A DNA stretch of 64,000 bases, taken from contig JAJTUP010000109.1 of assembly GCA_021399435.1 (NCBI GenBank), forward strand, positions 1 through 64,000, in the 5' to 3' direction. Below, one piece after another: positions 53,586-64,000 of the stretch (position 1 is the first letter of the stretch; each line of letters starts with the position of its first letter). The DNA is from Diaporthe sp. PMI_573. Taxonomy: Eukaryota > Ascomycota > Sordariomycetes > Diaporthales > Diaporthaceae. The notes below the pieces were generated by a model. The model saw nothing but the letters and a program-made list of their open reading frames with translations. It had not been told where the DNA came from and searched no databases. Made by a program: the position numbers and the translations under genes.

Positions 53586-53876
53586 TATAGCCTGCCGTAG
53601 GATGGGTTAGAGATTGGCAATTGATAGGACCGTTTTGATACGCGTGCTACACCTTACGGGTGCTACACTTTTCGCAGCCTTCTATTGGCCCAAAAACTTG
53701 TCGGCCCGTCAGGCCACCCCGCACAAGGCGGTGAAGCCAGTCCGCTCCACACACGCCTTAACAGTGGACTGTTGGGACCACAGCGGTGTAACTAGGTCAT
53801 CACAAGCATAGAATGGAAGATGGATTTTATTTCGCCCGGGGGGACACACCCCAGAGGGCCTGCATAGAATGGAAGC
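53586..53876. other. Spacer between MITE and LTR-like repeat
   Basis: No gene. The 14-mer GCATAGAATGGAAG occurs twice (53808-53821 and 53862-53875), the second copy touching the LTR-like repeat. Confidence 0.4.
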
Positions 53877-54070
53877 TGTCAGATGTGACGGGTGCTTTGG
53901 GTTAGGTGCCTGAGGCATCAATGGCTGAATCATGACAAAACCAGCCCCCTTACGGGTGGGGTCCCACCAAGGAACCAAGACAAGACATCATCACAATACA
54001 CACAGTGACCACCCCATCAATTGGACCATAATTACACGTCCCATATACCTAAAAGGGTGATAATCTGACA
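53877..54070 (+). mobile_element. LTR-like repeat, family L2, copy 2 (194 bp)
   Basis: Almost identical to 24827-25020. Ends form AGCTGTCAGAT and ATCTGACAGCT, an exact inverted match of 11 bp that includes two flanking bases. No 5-bp target duplication is seen, so one flank may have been rearranged. Confidence 0.65.
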
Positions 54071-54244
54071 GCTGTAGAAAAAGTAAAAGAAGAGGCTAAG
54101 AAGAAAGCCGATGAGGAAGTCAGGAAGAAAGCCGATGAGGAAGCCAAGAAGAAAGCTGAGGAAGCCAAGAAAGCACAAGAGACAAGAGCCGCTAAGGAAC
54201 AACAAGCTGCTGAGGAAGCAAGGAAGATCTATGTATCTACCTGA
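54071..54244 (+). pseudogene. Charged coiled-coil gene end (Lys/Glu/Ala-rich)
   Basis: Open from the repeat border to TGA 54242: KVKEEAKKKADEEVRKKADE followed by further AKKKAEEAKK-type units and QETRAAKEQQAAEEARKIYV. A strongly helical, coiled-coil-like segment with an 11-residue-type repeat of Lys-Lys-Ala-Asp-Glu-Glu. Its 5' part is cut off by the LTR-like repeat and its stop overlaps the antisense stop of the NLR-like gene at 54237. Host gene of origin unknown. Confidence 0.4.
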
Positions 54245-57200
54245 AATACGGGACAATGTCGCAATCTTCCCGGCGATCGAACTTCTCATATCGCGCCTCC
54301 AGCTGACAACCCCTCCACACCTCGGCGGCGCACTCATTCCCCATTCCCGCGCCGGCGCCGGCACCGAGCCGCCTCCACGGACCGAACTCGCCGGCGGTAA
54401 GGTGCACCACTTGCGGGGGCCCGAGGTAGGGCTGCACCCCGGCATGGAGGCTGTCCTCGGACGAAATGACCACCATACCGACCGAGTCCTTGTCGCCGTC
54501 GCTTTTCTCCGTCTCGGGTTTCGGTTTCGATGATGTCTTCGACTTACTCTTTCCCTTTTTCTTTTCCTTCTTGTCCGCCGCGGCGGGAGGAGTCGGGAAG
54601 AACTGGACCGAGCGTCTGTCCGCCGAGTTCGGGAGGAAGACCCTCCCGGCCTCGTTGAAGAAGACGGCCACCTGCCGCGGCTTGGACTCGTCCATGTCGG
54701 TGTCGGAATCGGAACCGTGCTCCTCCTTCTTCTCATCCGGATTCTGCGGCGGCGGCGCGTCCTCGCCGGCCTCGCGCTCCTCGACCCTGCGGAACAGCGG
54801 CACCCGATACACGCGCAGGACCCGGTGGCTCTCTGTGGCGTACACATGGTCCGCCGTCCACGTCAGCGTGTAGGGCAGCGGGGACGCGGGGAGCCGCCCG
54901 TCGCCGCCCTCGCGCAGCAGGTGGCTGTCCAGCGGCGCCGCGGCCCGGTACACGAGGCGGGGCGGGCTTCTGGCCGTCTTGCCCTGCGATAAGCGGTACG
55001 TCGAGAGGCGCAGGTACAGCTTGCGCAGCGCCGCCGTGGTGGTCTTTGTCTTGCTGCTGCTGCTGCGTGCGCCCAGCCGCCCGTCGAGACAGGCCAGGTG
55101 CAGGAATCGGCCGCAGGAGGAGAACCGGGCCTGGACCGAGATGTGGCAGACGTCTCGGGCGCCGCAGCCGAGGGTCCGGATGAAGTACGTCTTCTCGGGA
55201 GAGCTAGCGAAGTTGGCGAACAGGATCTCGTTCCGGCCGAGGGGCCAGACGGCTAGGGCTTGCGTTGGGTGGATGACGGGCGGGGAGTTGAAGAGCTTGC
55301 CGGCCCATCGGTAGACGAAGCGGAAGCAGCGGTGAGCCTGGTTGGTGCGCTGGTCGTGGAAAAAGATTACCAGCTCGCGACTGTCCGATGCCCGTTCCTC
55401 ACCCATTCCCTCCTCCATGGTGGCGGACTGGGGCTCCTCGTCGGATTTCTCTGAGACGCTATCGCTGTCGCCCCACATTTCAGGAGGGATCTCACTTTTT
55501 AGGGAGAGATCTGACGAGCTCTCGCCGGCGAGTTGGGCTTGGCCGACGCGTATTCTCATGACCATTTCAATATCCGAGCCGACGCTTTCATCTTCGTGTT
55601 GCACTGTCGCCGTCATTTTCAGGGACGTAATGGAGGACTCGTCGGATGATTCGTCCACATCCTTCATTACCATATCCTTATCTTCGGAGTACCAATCATT
55701 CCATTGGTCATCATCCCTGATCTCGTCCGAGACGTCCGTGGTCGAGCCCTCGCTGTGAGACTCCCTTGCTGAGTTTGACGAGTCGGAGTGGAAGCCCATG
55801 TCGTCTGCTTCGGCTTGACTGCATGCCAACGTGCTTTGGTCGGGATTATCTTCGCCTGATGAATCGTCGTCGGAGCTGCTACTGCTGCTACTGCTGCTGC
55901 TACTGCTTCCGCTAGAACTACGAGGCGAGGCCATCGAATGATCCTCGTTGTCACCATGGACACCGTAGATCTCCAGCTGGCTGTCCGCGGACTCGGCAAG
56001 TTTTACTCCTCGGCGATGGACGATGGCAATCCATTGGAGGCTGCGGCACATCTCCTCGACGTATACGATCCGGGAGTCACCAAGATCAAGCAGTGTGAAA
56101 CTACCTGTCTTATCTCGGATGTATATCTTGGGCCCAATTCTCAGAAGCCCGCCGTCGTCACCTGCGATTGCGGCTCGCGGAATACGACCTACCTGGTGGT
56201 CCCGGAGGGGCAAAGTATACAAGCGGAGCTCGTCGCTTGTAAATACAAGTGTTTGGACTGACTGCTGCGGCTTGTGCCGGTGGCCTGGCTTTTTCATCCT
56301 CCACTGTTGCACCTGTGCCTGCACCTTGGCCTCATTTTGGCCGCGTCCCCCCGACCTTTTCCCGCTGTTAGTACCACGATGGACACGAAAAGGAAACTTC
56401 GTGGTAGTGGACTCACGGCTCATGTAGAGAAACAAGCTGGACGTCCTGTGCGTGGAGTCCGCATTCGAGGAAGTAGGATATTGTGCTCCTTGAACTGGAG
56501 GAGAGGCCACCTTCTTCCTCTTCTTCTAGTCGGTAGCTTTTCAGCCGGCTTGGAATTCGGTACATGAAGTTGGACTTCCCGAGGCTCGGCCACTGACATT
56601 TGTCGATCTCGCCCGGGAGCCTGCCGTGGATGGCCGACCAAGATCTTAGGAAGTATCCCCACTCTACAAGAGCCTCTTGGTATTGCTCTTCCAGGTGCAG
56701 ACCGCCTGCGCTTTTGGTGTAGCAAACCGGCAGGCTCCTCATGAAGTGTTTTTTCTTGTGACTGTCCTCAAGTCCGCTCGAGTACCGTTGCTGATGCTCG
56801 TTATCCAAATACCAGGCGGAGAACTTGGCTGCTGATTGGTTAGCAAGATGCATGGCCACACAAGAAGACATGGTGTTGAAGAGATGTGAAGTCACATACC
56901 CTGTACGAAGAGGCTCTGAACCTGCAGGCACGTCGCAAAGCTCTCGGAACGAACAAAACTGTCTACCTCTTTGCAAACGTTGCCATCACTGGCGGTCTTC
57001 GCCATGTGAAAGTCATTGGCATGCTTGTCGTCATCATCAAGGGACTCGTGGAACTTGTCGACATGCTTGGCCCAATTCTTTGCACTGTAAACGAGCAAGT
57101 GGTGGTTAAGGATATTCGGGGACCCGTCCGAAGAGTTGCGAGCCACGAACGTGGCCGAGCCGTCCGTCTCTTGCGACCGTAGAAGACCTCCATACCGCCG

Positions 57201-59590
57201 CTGCCGAAGATATCGCAGTGTGGCATAGGCGAGGATGCGAGGCGAGATGGAGACGTCTTCGGCGGCGTTGCCGCTCCCTTGATCGACTTCCGCCTGAAGG
57301 ACGTCGCGATTCTGCTCGAAGAAACGCCGGACGGAGGTGTGGTAGACGCTGCAGAACTTGGCAGTAACCCCCTCTGATGTCCCCCGCTCTATCCGAACGA
57401 AGGGGGCACATTGGTCCTTGATCGTCTCCAGGAAGAATTTTTTCCGCGAGCACATGATCTCCTCGGGATCGGGAGAGAGTTTGGATGCTTCCATCGCTTC
57501 ACAAAGTTCCTCACATGAAAGCGGCCGTTTTGCGTAGACGAGACACGACAAAACTCGGCTAAGGCAAAGATCGCCGATCAGAAACGCCGGGCATTCATCA
57601 ACTTGGGGCCGTGTTGTCTTCTGAAGCCGCCGGCGGTTGCAGCAGGACGAAGAGATATACATACCTGAAGGTTCCGTACTCCTTTGGATCGATGCACCTG
57701 ATCCTCTTCCGGAGATACTCCTCGAATCTCGACTCCCGCAGGTCTTGGAGGGATTTCTCGAGCTGTTCACGCGTTCCAGCGCGGTTGATCGCGTCCACGG
57801 CGAAGTTGGCCCACAAGAAGTTCCCCTTCACGGTCTCTGTGACGTCCCACAAGCGCTTCAACTTCTCCCAGTCCGACTCATCACCCAGCATCTGCTTGGC
57901 CGCGTTCATGATGAAAGCCTTCATATCGCCCGCGTTTCTCTTCTCGTTCAGGTGCAAGAAGACATGGTCCTGGTGCTCCTCCATGACCTTGCGGATATCG
58001 GTCCGGTTCTGAGAACTGCACCACAGCTTGACCTCGGCGTCTTTCTTGGCGGTCAGGGTAAGGCAGAACTTGAGCGTCTCGATCGCATTCCGCCTCCTTT
58101 TCTCATCATGGAGGACCTCGTCTAGGCCGTCGAGGAAGATGTAGGACAGCTTCAATTCCTCAACGATGGCTATAATGAACTTCTTGAGCATGTGTTCTCC
58201 AGCCGGCCCGCTCCCGGTAATACAGTAGATTTTGTCCGAGACCTTGTCTCCCAGCTTGTACTTTTGGCGGAACAGGCCGTCAGCCAGGTGTCGGTACACG
58301 GTCACGGGCTGCTCTGGCTCGTCCCCGTAGTCGTAGAAGTGGAACGCGCCCTCGGCCGGACGCTTGGAACTGTCCTCGAAGACCTTTTCGAATGCGAGGA
58401 TCGCGCGGACGCAGAGGACCGACTTCCCGTGGCCGGCATCTCCATACAACCAAAACACCTTCGTCTTGGAGCCCGGCTCAACCCATTCCTGGAAGGATGG
58501 GTCCTTGAGGAGCCACTGCCCTGTCCCTTTCAGGATCTCGCTTTCGTGACGGGATCGTTGGAGGGCGTGGTAGTCGGAGCTCGGACTGCGCAGCCAGTCT
58601 TCTACGGTGCACCATCGTGACTTTTTACTAATTTGCACTCAGTCATTAGAAGGAACGATCTTTGATTCAACGGCTGCCATCCTGAAACTCAAGAAGCACT
58701 ACCAAGCAAACATGGGCCGTTTCGAACGAAGACGGGTTTAAAAATAACCGTGTTTCCCTTGCTGCCAGCCTGCCGTCTCCCCTGGAGCAGCTACTGAGTC
58801 GGAGTCGAGAGGAACGGAAAACAGAAAGACAGATCAACAGCCAGAACACATTCAGGGCCAAACCCATGAGCCGCCCAAGTTTCGAGGTTCGAGAACACTG
58901 GCCAAGAGGAATTCATTCAGTCTGAGCAGGAGGAGAAGGAACTGACTTGTCGTTGTGGATGGTTTGATGGAAACTACCCCTACCCGCCGTGTTGACATGA
59001 CCGCCCGGCGCACTGACGGCGTCGCCGTCATTGCCAAACTGGACGCCGTGGTCGCCAATGATCTGGAAGCCTGCGGTCTCAATCCCAAACATCTCCTCCA
59101 TCTCGGCGTCGGGAATGGACGGGCCCGCCTCGGCCAAATCGTCGATGGCCTTCTGCAGCGCATCGACTTGGTCTGCGAGCTGGAACACCTGGTACTCGGC
59201 GAGGCTCTTCACGTCCGCCACGATATCTTGCATCAGGTCTTCAGCCCGGCCGCGCTTGCCGATCGTCTTGACCACCCGCTTGTAGGCCGTCTTGACTCCC
59301 TTCCCCTGGGTGTCCTTAATCTCCTCAAATATCTTTTCAAGCGCCTTTATGTTCTTGTCGCAGCGTTCCATCACCGCCATTACTTTATCCCTTGTTGCGG
59401 CATCGAGGCTGGCGACCCTCTTCCTGACGTGCCTGAGGGTGTCTTGCGCCAGGGGAAGCTGCTTGTCGATCTCGTCAAACCCTTTGGGAAGCTCCTTGTA
59501 CGACTTGACGATGCCGTAGATTTCTACGGCTAACTTGATGATATCGATGGAGCTATTGATGAGGGAGAGGATCTCTGCGCCGCTAGCCAT
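54237..59590 (-). CDS. SesA-NACHT NLR-like STAND protein
   Basis: Five exons with consistent phase: 59590-58947, 58627-57661, 57620-56900, 56831-56417, and from 56364 or 56355 to 54237; about 1621 residues. Start is ATG 59590 (MASGAEILSLINSS). Residues 1-160 match the SesA N-terminal domain of fungal STAND proteins (YKELPKGFDEIDKQLPLAQD, VVKTIGKRGRAEDLMQDIVA), followed by a Gly/Asn-rich linker (GFQIIGDHGVQFGNDGDAVS). NACHT: VFWLYGDAGHGKSVL with Walker-A Lys283, LSYIFLDGLDEV (Walker B, about 378-389), then NFLWANFAVDAI and a winged-helix-like part with YAKRPLSCEELCEAM. The last 700 residues are strand-rich, possibly a divergent beta-propeller, broken by a Ser run (SGSSSSSSSSSSSSDDDSSG) and acidic patches. 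The 40-bp third-exon junction intron (57660-57621, GTATAT...CAG) is unusually short. Likely a cytosolic sensor for non-self or stress (family knowledge). Confidence 0.8.
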
Positions 59591-60611
59591 TGTGACGACG
59601 ATGGAGAACTGCGCCTGAGGGGTTTCGGGCAGAAATCTCGACGAAGACTTGGGGAAATTATGTTTTCCCACTGTGTTTTGGCAATTTGAAGTGAACTCTA
59701 CTAATAGGCGTACAAATTGAGACATATAAGGTGAAGGGAGTAGTCTGGGCAACGGCGCTGAGAGAAGCGAAGACGGGTAAAACACAAAGCAGGATCGATC
59801 CATGGACTGCCTTTTTCACCACGGGCGCTGTCGCACCAAAGCTCCCATCTGGTTTTCAGACCTTCATCTTCATGATATCGGCGAGGATGGAGATGGCTGC
59901 ATGCGGCTGGAGATGACTGCATGCGGCTGGAGATGGCTGCATGCGGCTGGAGATGGCTGCATGCGGCTGAACTAGATACGATAAGTCTATGAGCTTTAGA
60001 CGACTCAACGCAGAGACCGGGCGTGATAAAGAACTGCCGAGCTGCATCATGCAGTTTGCTTATTTATACTCTAAGCCTCATCACAAGCCTCGTAATAACT
60101 GTATAGACCAATACCATTCTCGAATGCAGCTCGTGGCCACCATCACGCCTACTAATTTGCCGGCTCCCTCCTCGTATCGACCAATCAGCAATCGCTGGAC
60201 TGAGACCAGGCAACCATGCAGGGCGGAAGATTCCGTGTCGCAGGATAATTAGGGCTCAACAGCTCGGTCCAGGTGCTATGCCAAAAGGAAAGGGGGCCGT
60301 ACATTCAGCTGAGCCAGCTTGATGCTCACCGCACCCTCATCCTGAGTGCCTGGCGGCTACTATCGGGGTCTGCGTCCGACGAATCACTGGGGACAGGTTT
60401 CTATATTTGCGGGCGTGTCTCCGTCACGGAGATGAGAGGCAGCACAGACAAGTCACACCCCCTCCGTCTTTGGAACGAACATCTGCGTCATCTGGGAGCT
60501 TGGCGTTGCACCCGAATACACGCTAGTTTTGTACTCGGCCCTTCACCACTAGGTATTATTGTACGGGCGAAGCTGTTCAAGAAGACACACAGATCACTGA
60601 ACCCAGAGACC
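59591..60611. promoter_or_regulatory. Shared divergent intergenic region of the NLR-like and AAA+ genes
   Basis: About 1 kb separates the two start codons, which face away from each other. It must hold both promoters. It contains a 20-bp tandem repeat at 59886-59966. A frame from 60273 joins the AAA+ start in frame but has no coding look. No TATA box stands out. Confidence 0.5.
59886..59966. repeat. 20-bp tandem repeat, about four units
   Basis: The unit CTGGAGATGGCTGCATGCGG is repeated about four times with one G/A difference in the second unit. It lies about 300 bp upstream of the NLR-like start codon. Confidence 0.85.
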
Positions 60612-63244
60612 ATGGGGAAAATGTCGGTGAATGTCCAATTGTTGCCCGAACCGCCGGGGACTATAGCCAGCGACAACAAGAGCCCAGAGGAAAAAGGAAA
60701 AGATAAGGAGAAGGAGAAGGACGTCGAGAGAATATATCGGGTGGACCAGTATTTTAGCAGGTGAGTCTCTACCTCTCTCCCCCCTCGCTCTGCTTACCCG
60801 TTCATGTCAACTTTGCGCATCTATAGGAAAACGCGCCAGATATGTTACGCCAAGACCACAAAGGAAAGAAAGGAGAAATTTCGAAAATACGCGCTGGTCA
60901 TCCGGAGAATTCTCGATCCCAGGGGGCTTCCCCAAGGGATCGAGATCGACGTAAAGTCTCCAAAGCTCGCAGCAGTCCTGAAGGACATATTCCGGGATAT
61001 CGAGAAGCTGATGGTGGCCGAGTCTGACACGTCACCGGTGGTAAGTCTCCCAAAAATGCTCTGAAATCCATTGCTGGTACTGGGAATGCCCATCTATTCG
61101 GAGGGCTCTGCTCCTATTTGCGAATAATCGTCTCATTACGACTTAGGTCTCACCGGACGCCCTCTTCCTGGTCTGGGATCGGTTGGAGAAGCTTCAAGAG
61201 GACGAAAAGTCCAGACAGCCACCGGACGCCGTGCTTCTCGGCGATCTGGACACCGCCCTAGCCTATCTCGAAAAGGACTACGGCAAGAAGCGCAGCGAGC
61301 TGAAGGGGCTGCTCGGCGACGGCTTGATCACCTTCGACTTCCTGGGGAATCTCTTCACCCCAAACTCGGTGCTCTACACCGACAAGAATGACTTGAAGGA
61401 GGACCAACTCATGAAATTCTCGTCGGGAGAGTACGGGCAGAGACAGGGCGGGGAAAAGTTCTACGTCGTGCATGCCTCCATAATCACGCACGACGGAGAG
61501 AGTCTTGGTTGGGGCAAAGTTCAGATCAACCTTCCGTTCTTCAAAGGTAACATGAGAATCACCGACCTGAATGTATTCCCGCTCGAAAACTGGGAACATT
61601 CCCGGCAGGAATCTATTCGGCAAGACTTGACAAACCGTGGTCGTGAGTTCGTCGCATTGCTTGAAAAGCCGGTCTGCAAATGGTACGGAACCACGGCACT
61701 TTGCTCCAAACGTCTCGGTATGGAGTGGGAGGAGGCAAAATTCCTGGCCGACAAGCGCGTCATGATCGACCCTCCGAGTTGGGTCGTTCACAACAACAGC
61801 TGGGACGTCTCGCGCTATCCGATTGTGCCGAACAAAAGAAACTCGACTCTTCGTTCGGTGGGGGATGAAGATCTGCTCTTCTGCAACCACCGGATCCTCG
61901 GCTTCAGCTTCGAGGCTAAGCGTTGGGGAGCATTCGCAGTCTCGAAACTCAACGACCCAAAGTGGAAGCCGGAGGCCTTCGGCAAGGTCATACTACCGTC
62001 CCAGCAGCGCTATCTGATCAGGGACCTCGTCCTCTCCCATCGGACGCCGTCTGGGATCAAGGTCGCGGAAGGTGGAAACGACAACAAGGACAACACAGAC
62101 AACAAGGATAACACGGACCAGAAGGATGACAAGGACGTCGGGGACACCAAGGAAAACATGGATAACAAGAACAACGCAGATAACAAAGACAACAGGGACA
62201 GCAAGGAAGATAATGACATCGACGACGACATCATCAACGGCAAAGGACAAGGCCTCGTCGGCCTGCTGAGCGGCAAACCTGGCGTCGGGAAGACGCTCAC
62301 GGCCGAGGCGGTGGCCGAGGTCTCGCAGCGGCCGCTGTATGCCGTCTCGGCCGGCGAGCTGGGCACCAAGGCCGATGATGTGGACAGGCAGCTTAGACTG
62401 GTCCTCGACATCACGCGACGCTGGCGGTGCGTGCTGTTGATCGACGAGGCCGACGTCTTCCTCCACACGCGGGAGGATAACGTCAGTTTGGAGCGGAACG
62501 CGGTCGTCAGCGTGTTTCTGCGGCATCTCGAGTTCGTTGTCTCTTCTCTATTCTCTATGTCAAAATCCTGCAAAGTGTTATGTCCCTCGAATTTTGCCTT
62601 AAGAAGGAAGCACAGAGGCTCACCGAAATGTGCGTGATCCCACGAGCAGATACTTCCGAGGCGTGGCGATTCTCACCACCAACCGAAGGGTAGATATAGA
62701 TGTTGCGTTCATGAGTAAGTGGAAGATCTCAAGTTTCTGGCCACGACTCATGCCGGCATTGTGCTGAAAGAGTCTAGGTCGCATTCATTTCAAATTCGAC
62801 TACGAGGATCTCGCATCGGCCACAATGTTGGGCCTGTGGAAGAATTTCCTGGCAAAGGAGATCTCGACTTCCGGAGGGAGCATCGATGAGGCTGACCTTG
62901 GGCAACTGGCTGAAGAGTATGTCTTAAACGGACGAGAAGTGAGTGCTCCCTTGTCGAGCAGTTGGCCTTCGGAGGGAACAAGTGCATCACGTGGCGATCG
63001 CTAACGGTGCTCGATGCAGATTAAAAACGCAGCATTCTGCGCAAAATCGATCAGCCGAATTCGGAAGACTCCGCTGTCCCTTCAAGATGTTAAGGATGTC
63101 ATTGAAAACTTGGGATTCGTGCCGGGAATGAGGCAGCAAGATCTCGCTTCACTAGCGAAAAGGGTACCTAAAAGGGCTGCTACCCTCGAAGAAAATGGAG
63201 AGGCCGAGCCTTTTAAGAGATTGAAGTTGTCTGCGGATGCCTAG
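60612..63244 (+). CDS. AAA+ ATPase with Asn/Asp/Lys-rich insertion
   Basis: Six exons with perfect phase: 60612-60760, 60827-61040, 61147-62531, 62650-62714, 62778-62938, 63020-63244; 732 residues. Introns have GTGAGT/GTAAGT-type donors except the third (GTTCGT). N-terminal 480 residues form the family-specific region of fungal AAA+ proteins (FYVVHASIITHDG, LNVFPLENWEHSRQESIRQD, HRILGFSFEAKRWGAF). A low-complexity stretch of NKDN/DNKD units (62084-62226) comes just before Walker A GKPGVGKT (about 497-504). Walker B LLIDEAD has Asp554-Glu555; ILTTNRR is sensor 1; SRIHFKFDYEDL carries the Arg finger region, then the lid and a C-terminal helical domain ending in FKRLKLSADA. Such ATPases are numerous in Pezizomycotina and their substrates are unknown. 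Divergent to the NLR-like gene. Confidence 0.88.
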
Positions 63245-63750
63245 TGCTATTTTACGAAGAGGTTCACTACTTTAAGAGAAGTCGGGTTTGAAGGATATTC
63301 GTTTCTGTTGAGGAGTAGTTTGATTTTGGTCTGTGCATTTGCTTAATTCCTGTCACGATTCCGAGCAGGGCATATCGAATAGAGCAACTTGACTTGTTTC
63401 TTGTCACGGGCTGGGTCGCCAGGCACGATGGTCACACGAGGGCCCCGTTGAAGGACTGCTATTAGGGGTAGGTAGGTTGCAAGACTGATTCTTGCCCCTC
63501 TCGCTAGTGGCTTGTGGGGCAATCGCTCCCTATTTAAGCACTCGGCCGTCAGCACGTGGCTGCCACGCACGGGTCCTTACATAAAGTAAAGAGATATGCG
63601 CTTAAAACACCCTTCCAACATTATATTAGGTAATAGCAAGGTCTTTTTTCTATCCAAGTTAATTCCCACATAGCCTAGCTTTATGCATAAGAGTTTAGGG
63701 CAGGGGCATTATTATTAAGCAGGCCGTAGCATATCTTATTGAATAGCTGT
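63245..63750. other. Intergenic region
   Basis: 3' flank of the AAA+ gene; no gene seen. AT-rich from about 63590. Confidence 0.4.
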
Positions 63751-63945
63751 TGTCAGATGTGACGGGTAGCCAAGAGGTGTATGCCTGAGGCATCAATATG
63801 TTCGTCATGACAAAACCAGCCCCCCAACGGGTGGGGTCGCACTAGAGAACCAAGACAAGACATCATTACAATACACACAGTGACCACCCCATCAATTGGA
63901 CCATAATTACACGTCCCACATACCTAAAAGGGTGATAATCTGACA
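63751..63945 (+). mobile_element. LTR-like repeat, family L2, copy 3 (195 bp)
   Basis: Starts TGTCAGATGTGACGGG and ends AATCTGACA like the other two copies, but with about 20 differences concentrated in the first 80 bp. Left flank GCTGT equals the left flank of copy 1; the right flank (CTTAT) does not match. Confidence 0.6.
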
Positions 63946-63967
63946 CTTATTATAATTCTGAGTGGTA

Positions 63968-64000
63968 ACGTACCCGGCCCACATCTGCCGCACCCCCTGA
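63968..64000 (+). mobile_element. Left terminus of another pogo-like element (runs off the window)
   Basis: 33 bp identical to the start of the element at 7321, from ACGTACCCGG through CCGCACCCCCTGA, preceded by TA at 63966-63967. The rest lies beyond the window. Confidence 0.85.

Noticed and set aside
54466..55758. Several plus-strand frames opposite the last NLR exon
   Set aside because: GC-rich antisense shadows of a 700-residue minus-strand exon in phase with upstream exons.
61993..62573. Minus-strand Val/Leu/Ser-rich repetitive frames
   Set aside because: Antisense to the NKDN-rich insertion and P-loop of the AAA+ gene.
1..64000. Starship-type captain (DUF3435 tyrosine recombinase), CRISPR array or tRNA genes
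   Set aside because: No tyrosine-recombinase motif, spaced direct-repeat array or tRNA-like box pair was seen.

Overview
The window is filamentous-ascomycete DNA, most likely Sordariomycete and Fusarium-like (inference). Genes carry short introns of about 40-120 bp with GT...AG borders and CTAAC/CTGAC-type branch sites. The domain set is typical of Pezizomycotina accessory regions: FunK1-type kinase, F-box, HET, SesA-NACHT, BCS1-like AAA, PD-(D/E)XK-like. Decayed hAT, pogo/Fot-like, LINE and LTR elements are everywhere. Several dead genes have stop codons that read as CAA/CAG changed to TAA/TAG, which is the pattern expected from repeat-induced point mutation (RIP). I see no tRNA, rRNA, CRISPR or bacterial-type operon.

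Layout. 0-2.1 kb: a Ulp1-like cysteine protease gene. 2.1-7.3 kb: AT-rich decayed DNA with a phosphatidylserine-decarboxylase pseudogene. 7.3-9.2 kb: a complete but inactivated pogo-type element with 45-bp inverted repeats and TA target duplication. 9.5-11.8 kb: a truncated FunK1 kinase and an F-box-like gene. 12.8-18 kb: a LINE tail, a casein-kinase-I fragment, a hAT transposase and an opposing hAT C-terminal fragment. 19.2-22.5 kb: a five-exon gene in which an amidohydrolase N-terminus reads in frame into a whole hAT transposase. 22.8-24.4 kb: pogo fragments in tail-to-tail orientation. 24.4-27.8 kb: AT-rich DNA, solo LTRs and gene scraps. 28-29.8 kb: a frameshifted BCS1-like AAA gene. 30-35 kb: an intact hAT element next to, and probably inserted in, a second hAT, with a solo LTR inside the first. 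36-44 kb: dead PD-(D/E)XK, HET, LINE, copia and pogo pieces. 44.6-46 kb: small hypothetical genes. 46-50.6 kb: AT-rich tract, a solo LTR with perfect target duplication, hAT and pogo scraps. 50.6-51.7 kb: a gene with three Myb/SANT-like repeats. 53.4 kb: a MITE. 54.2-63.2 kb: the best-preserved block, a SesA-NACHT NLR-like gene and a divergently transcribed AAA+ ATPase gene. The window ends inside the terminal repeat of another pogo element.

How it fits together. Most of the window is a transposon graveyard in which host-gene pieces have been truncated, frameshifted or RIP-mutated. Against that background three loci keep their reading frames across all predicted introns: the amidohydrolase-hAT chimera, the hAT transposase at 30.2-33.0 kb, and the NLR/AAA+ pair. 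The pair shares a roughly 1-kb intergenic region containing a 20-bp tandem repeat, and lies between two same-orientation copies of a 194-bp LTR-like repeat. NLR-type STAND proteins with SesA domains belong to fungal allorecognition/innate-immunity repertoires. A working link with the AAA+ neighbour is inferred from gene order only.
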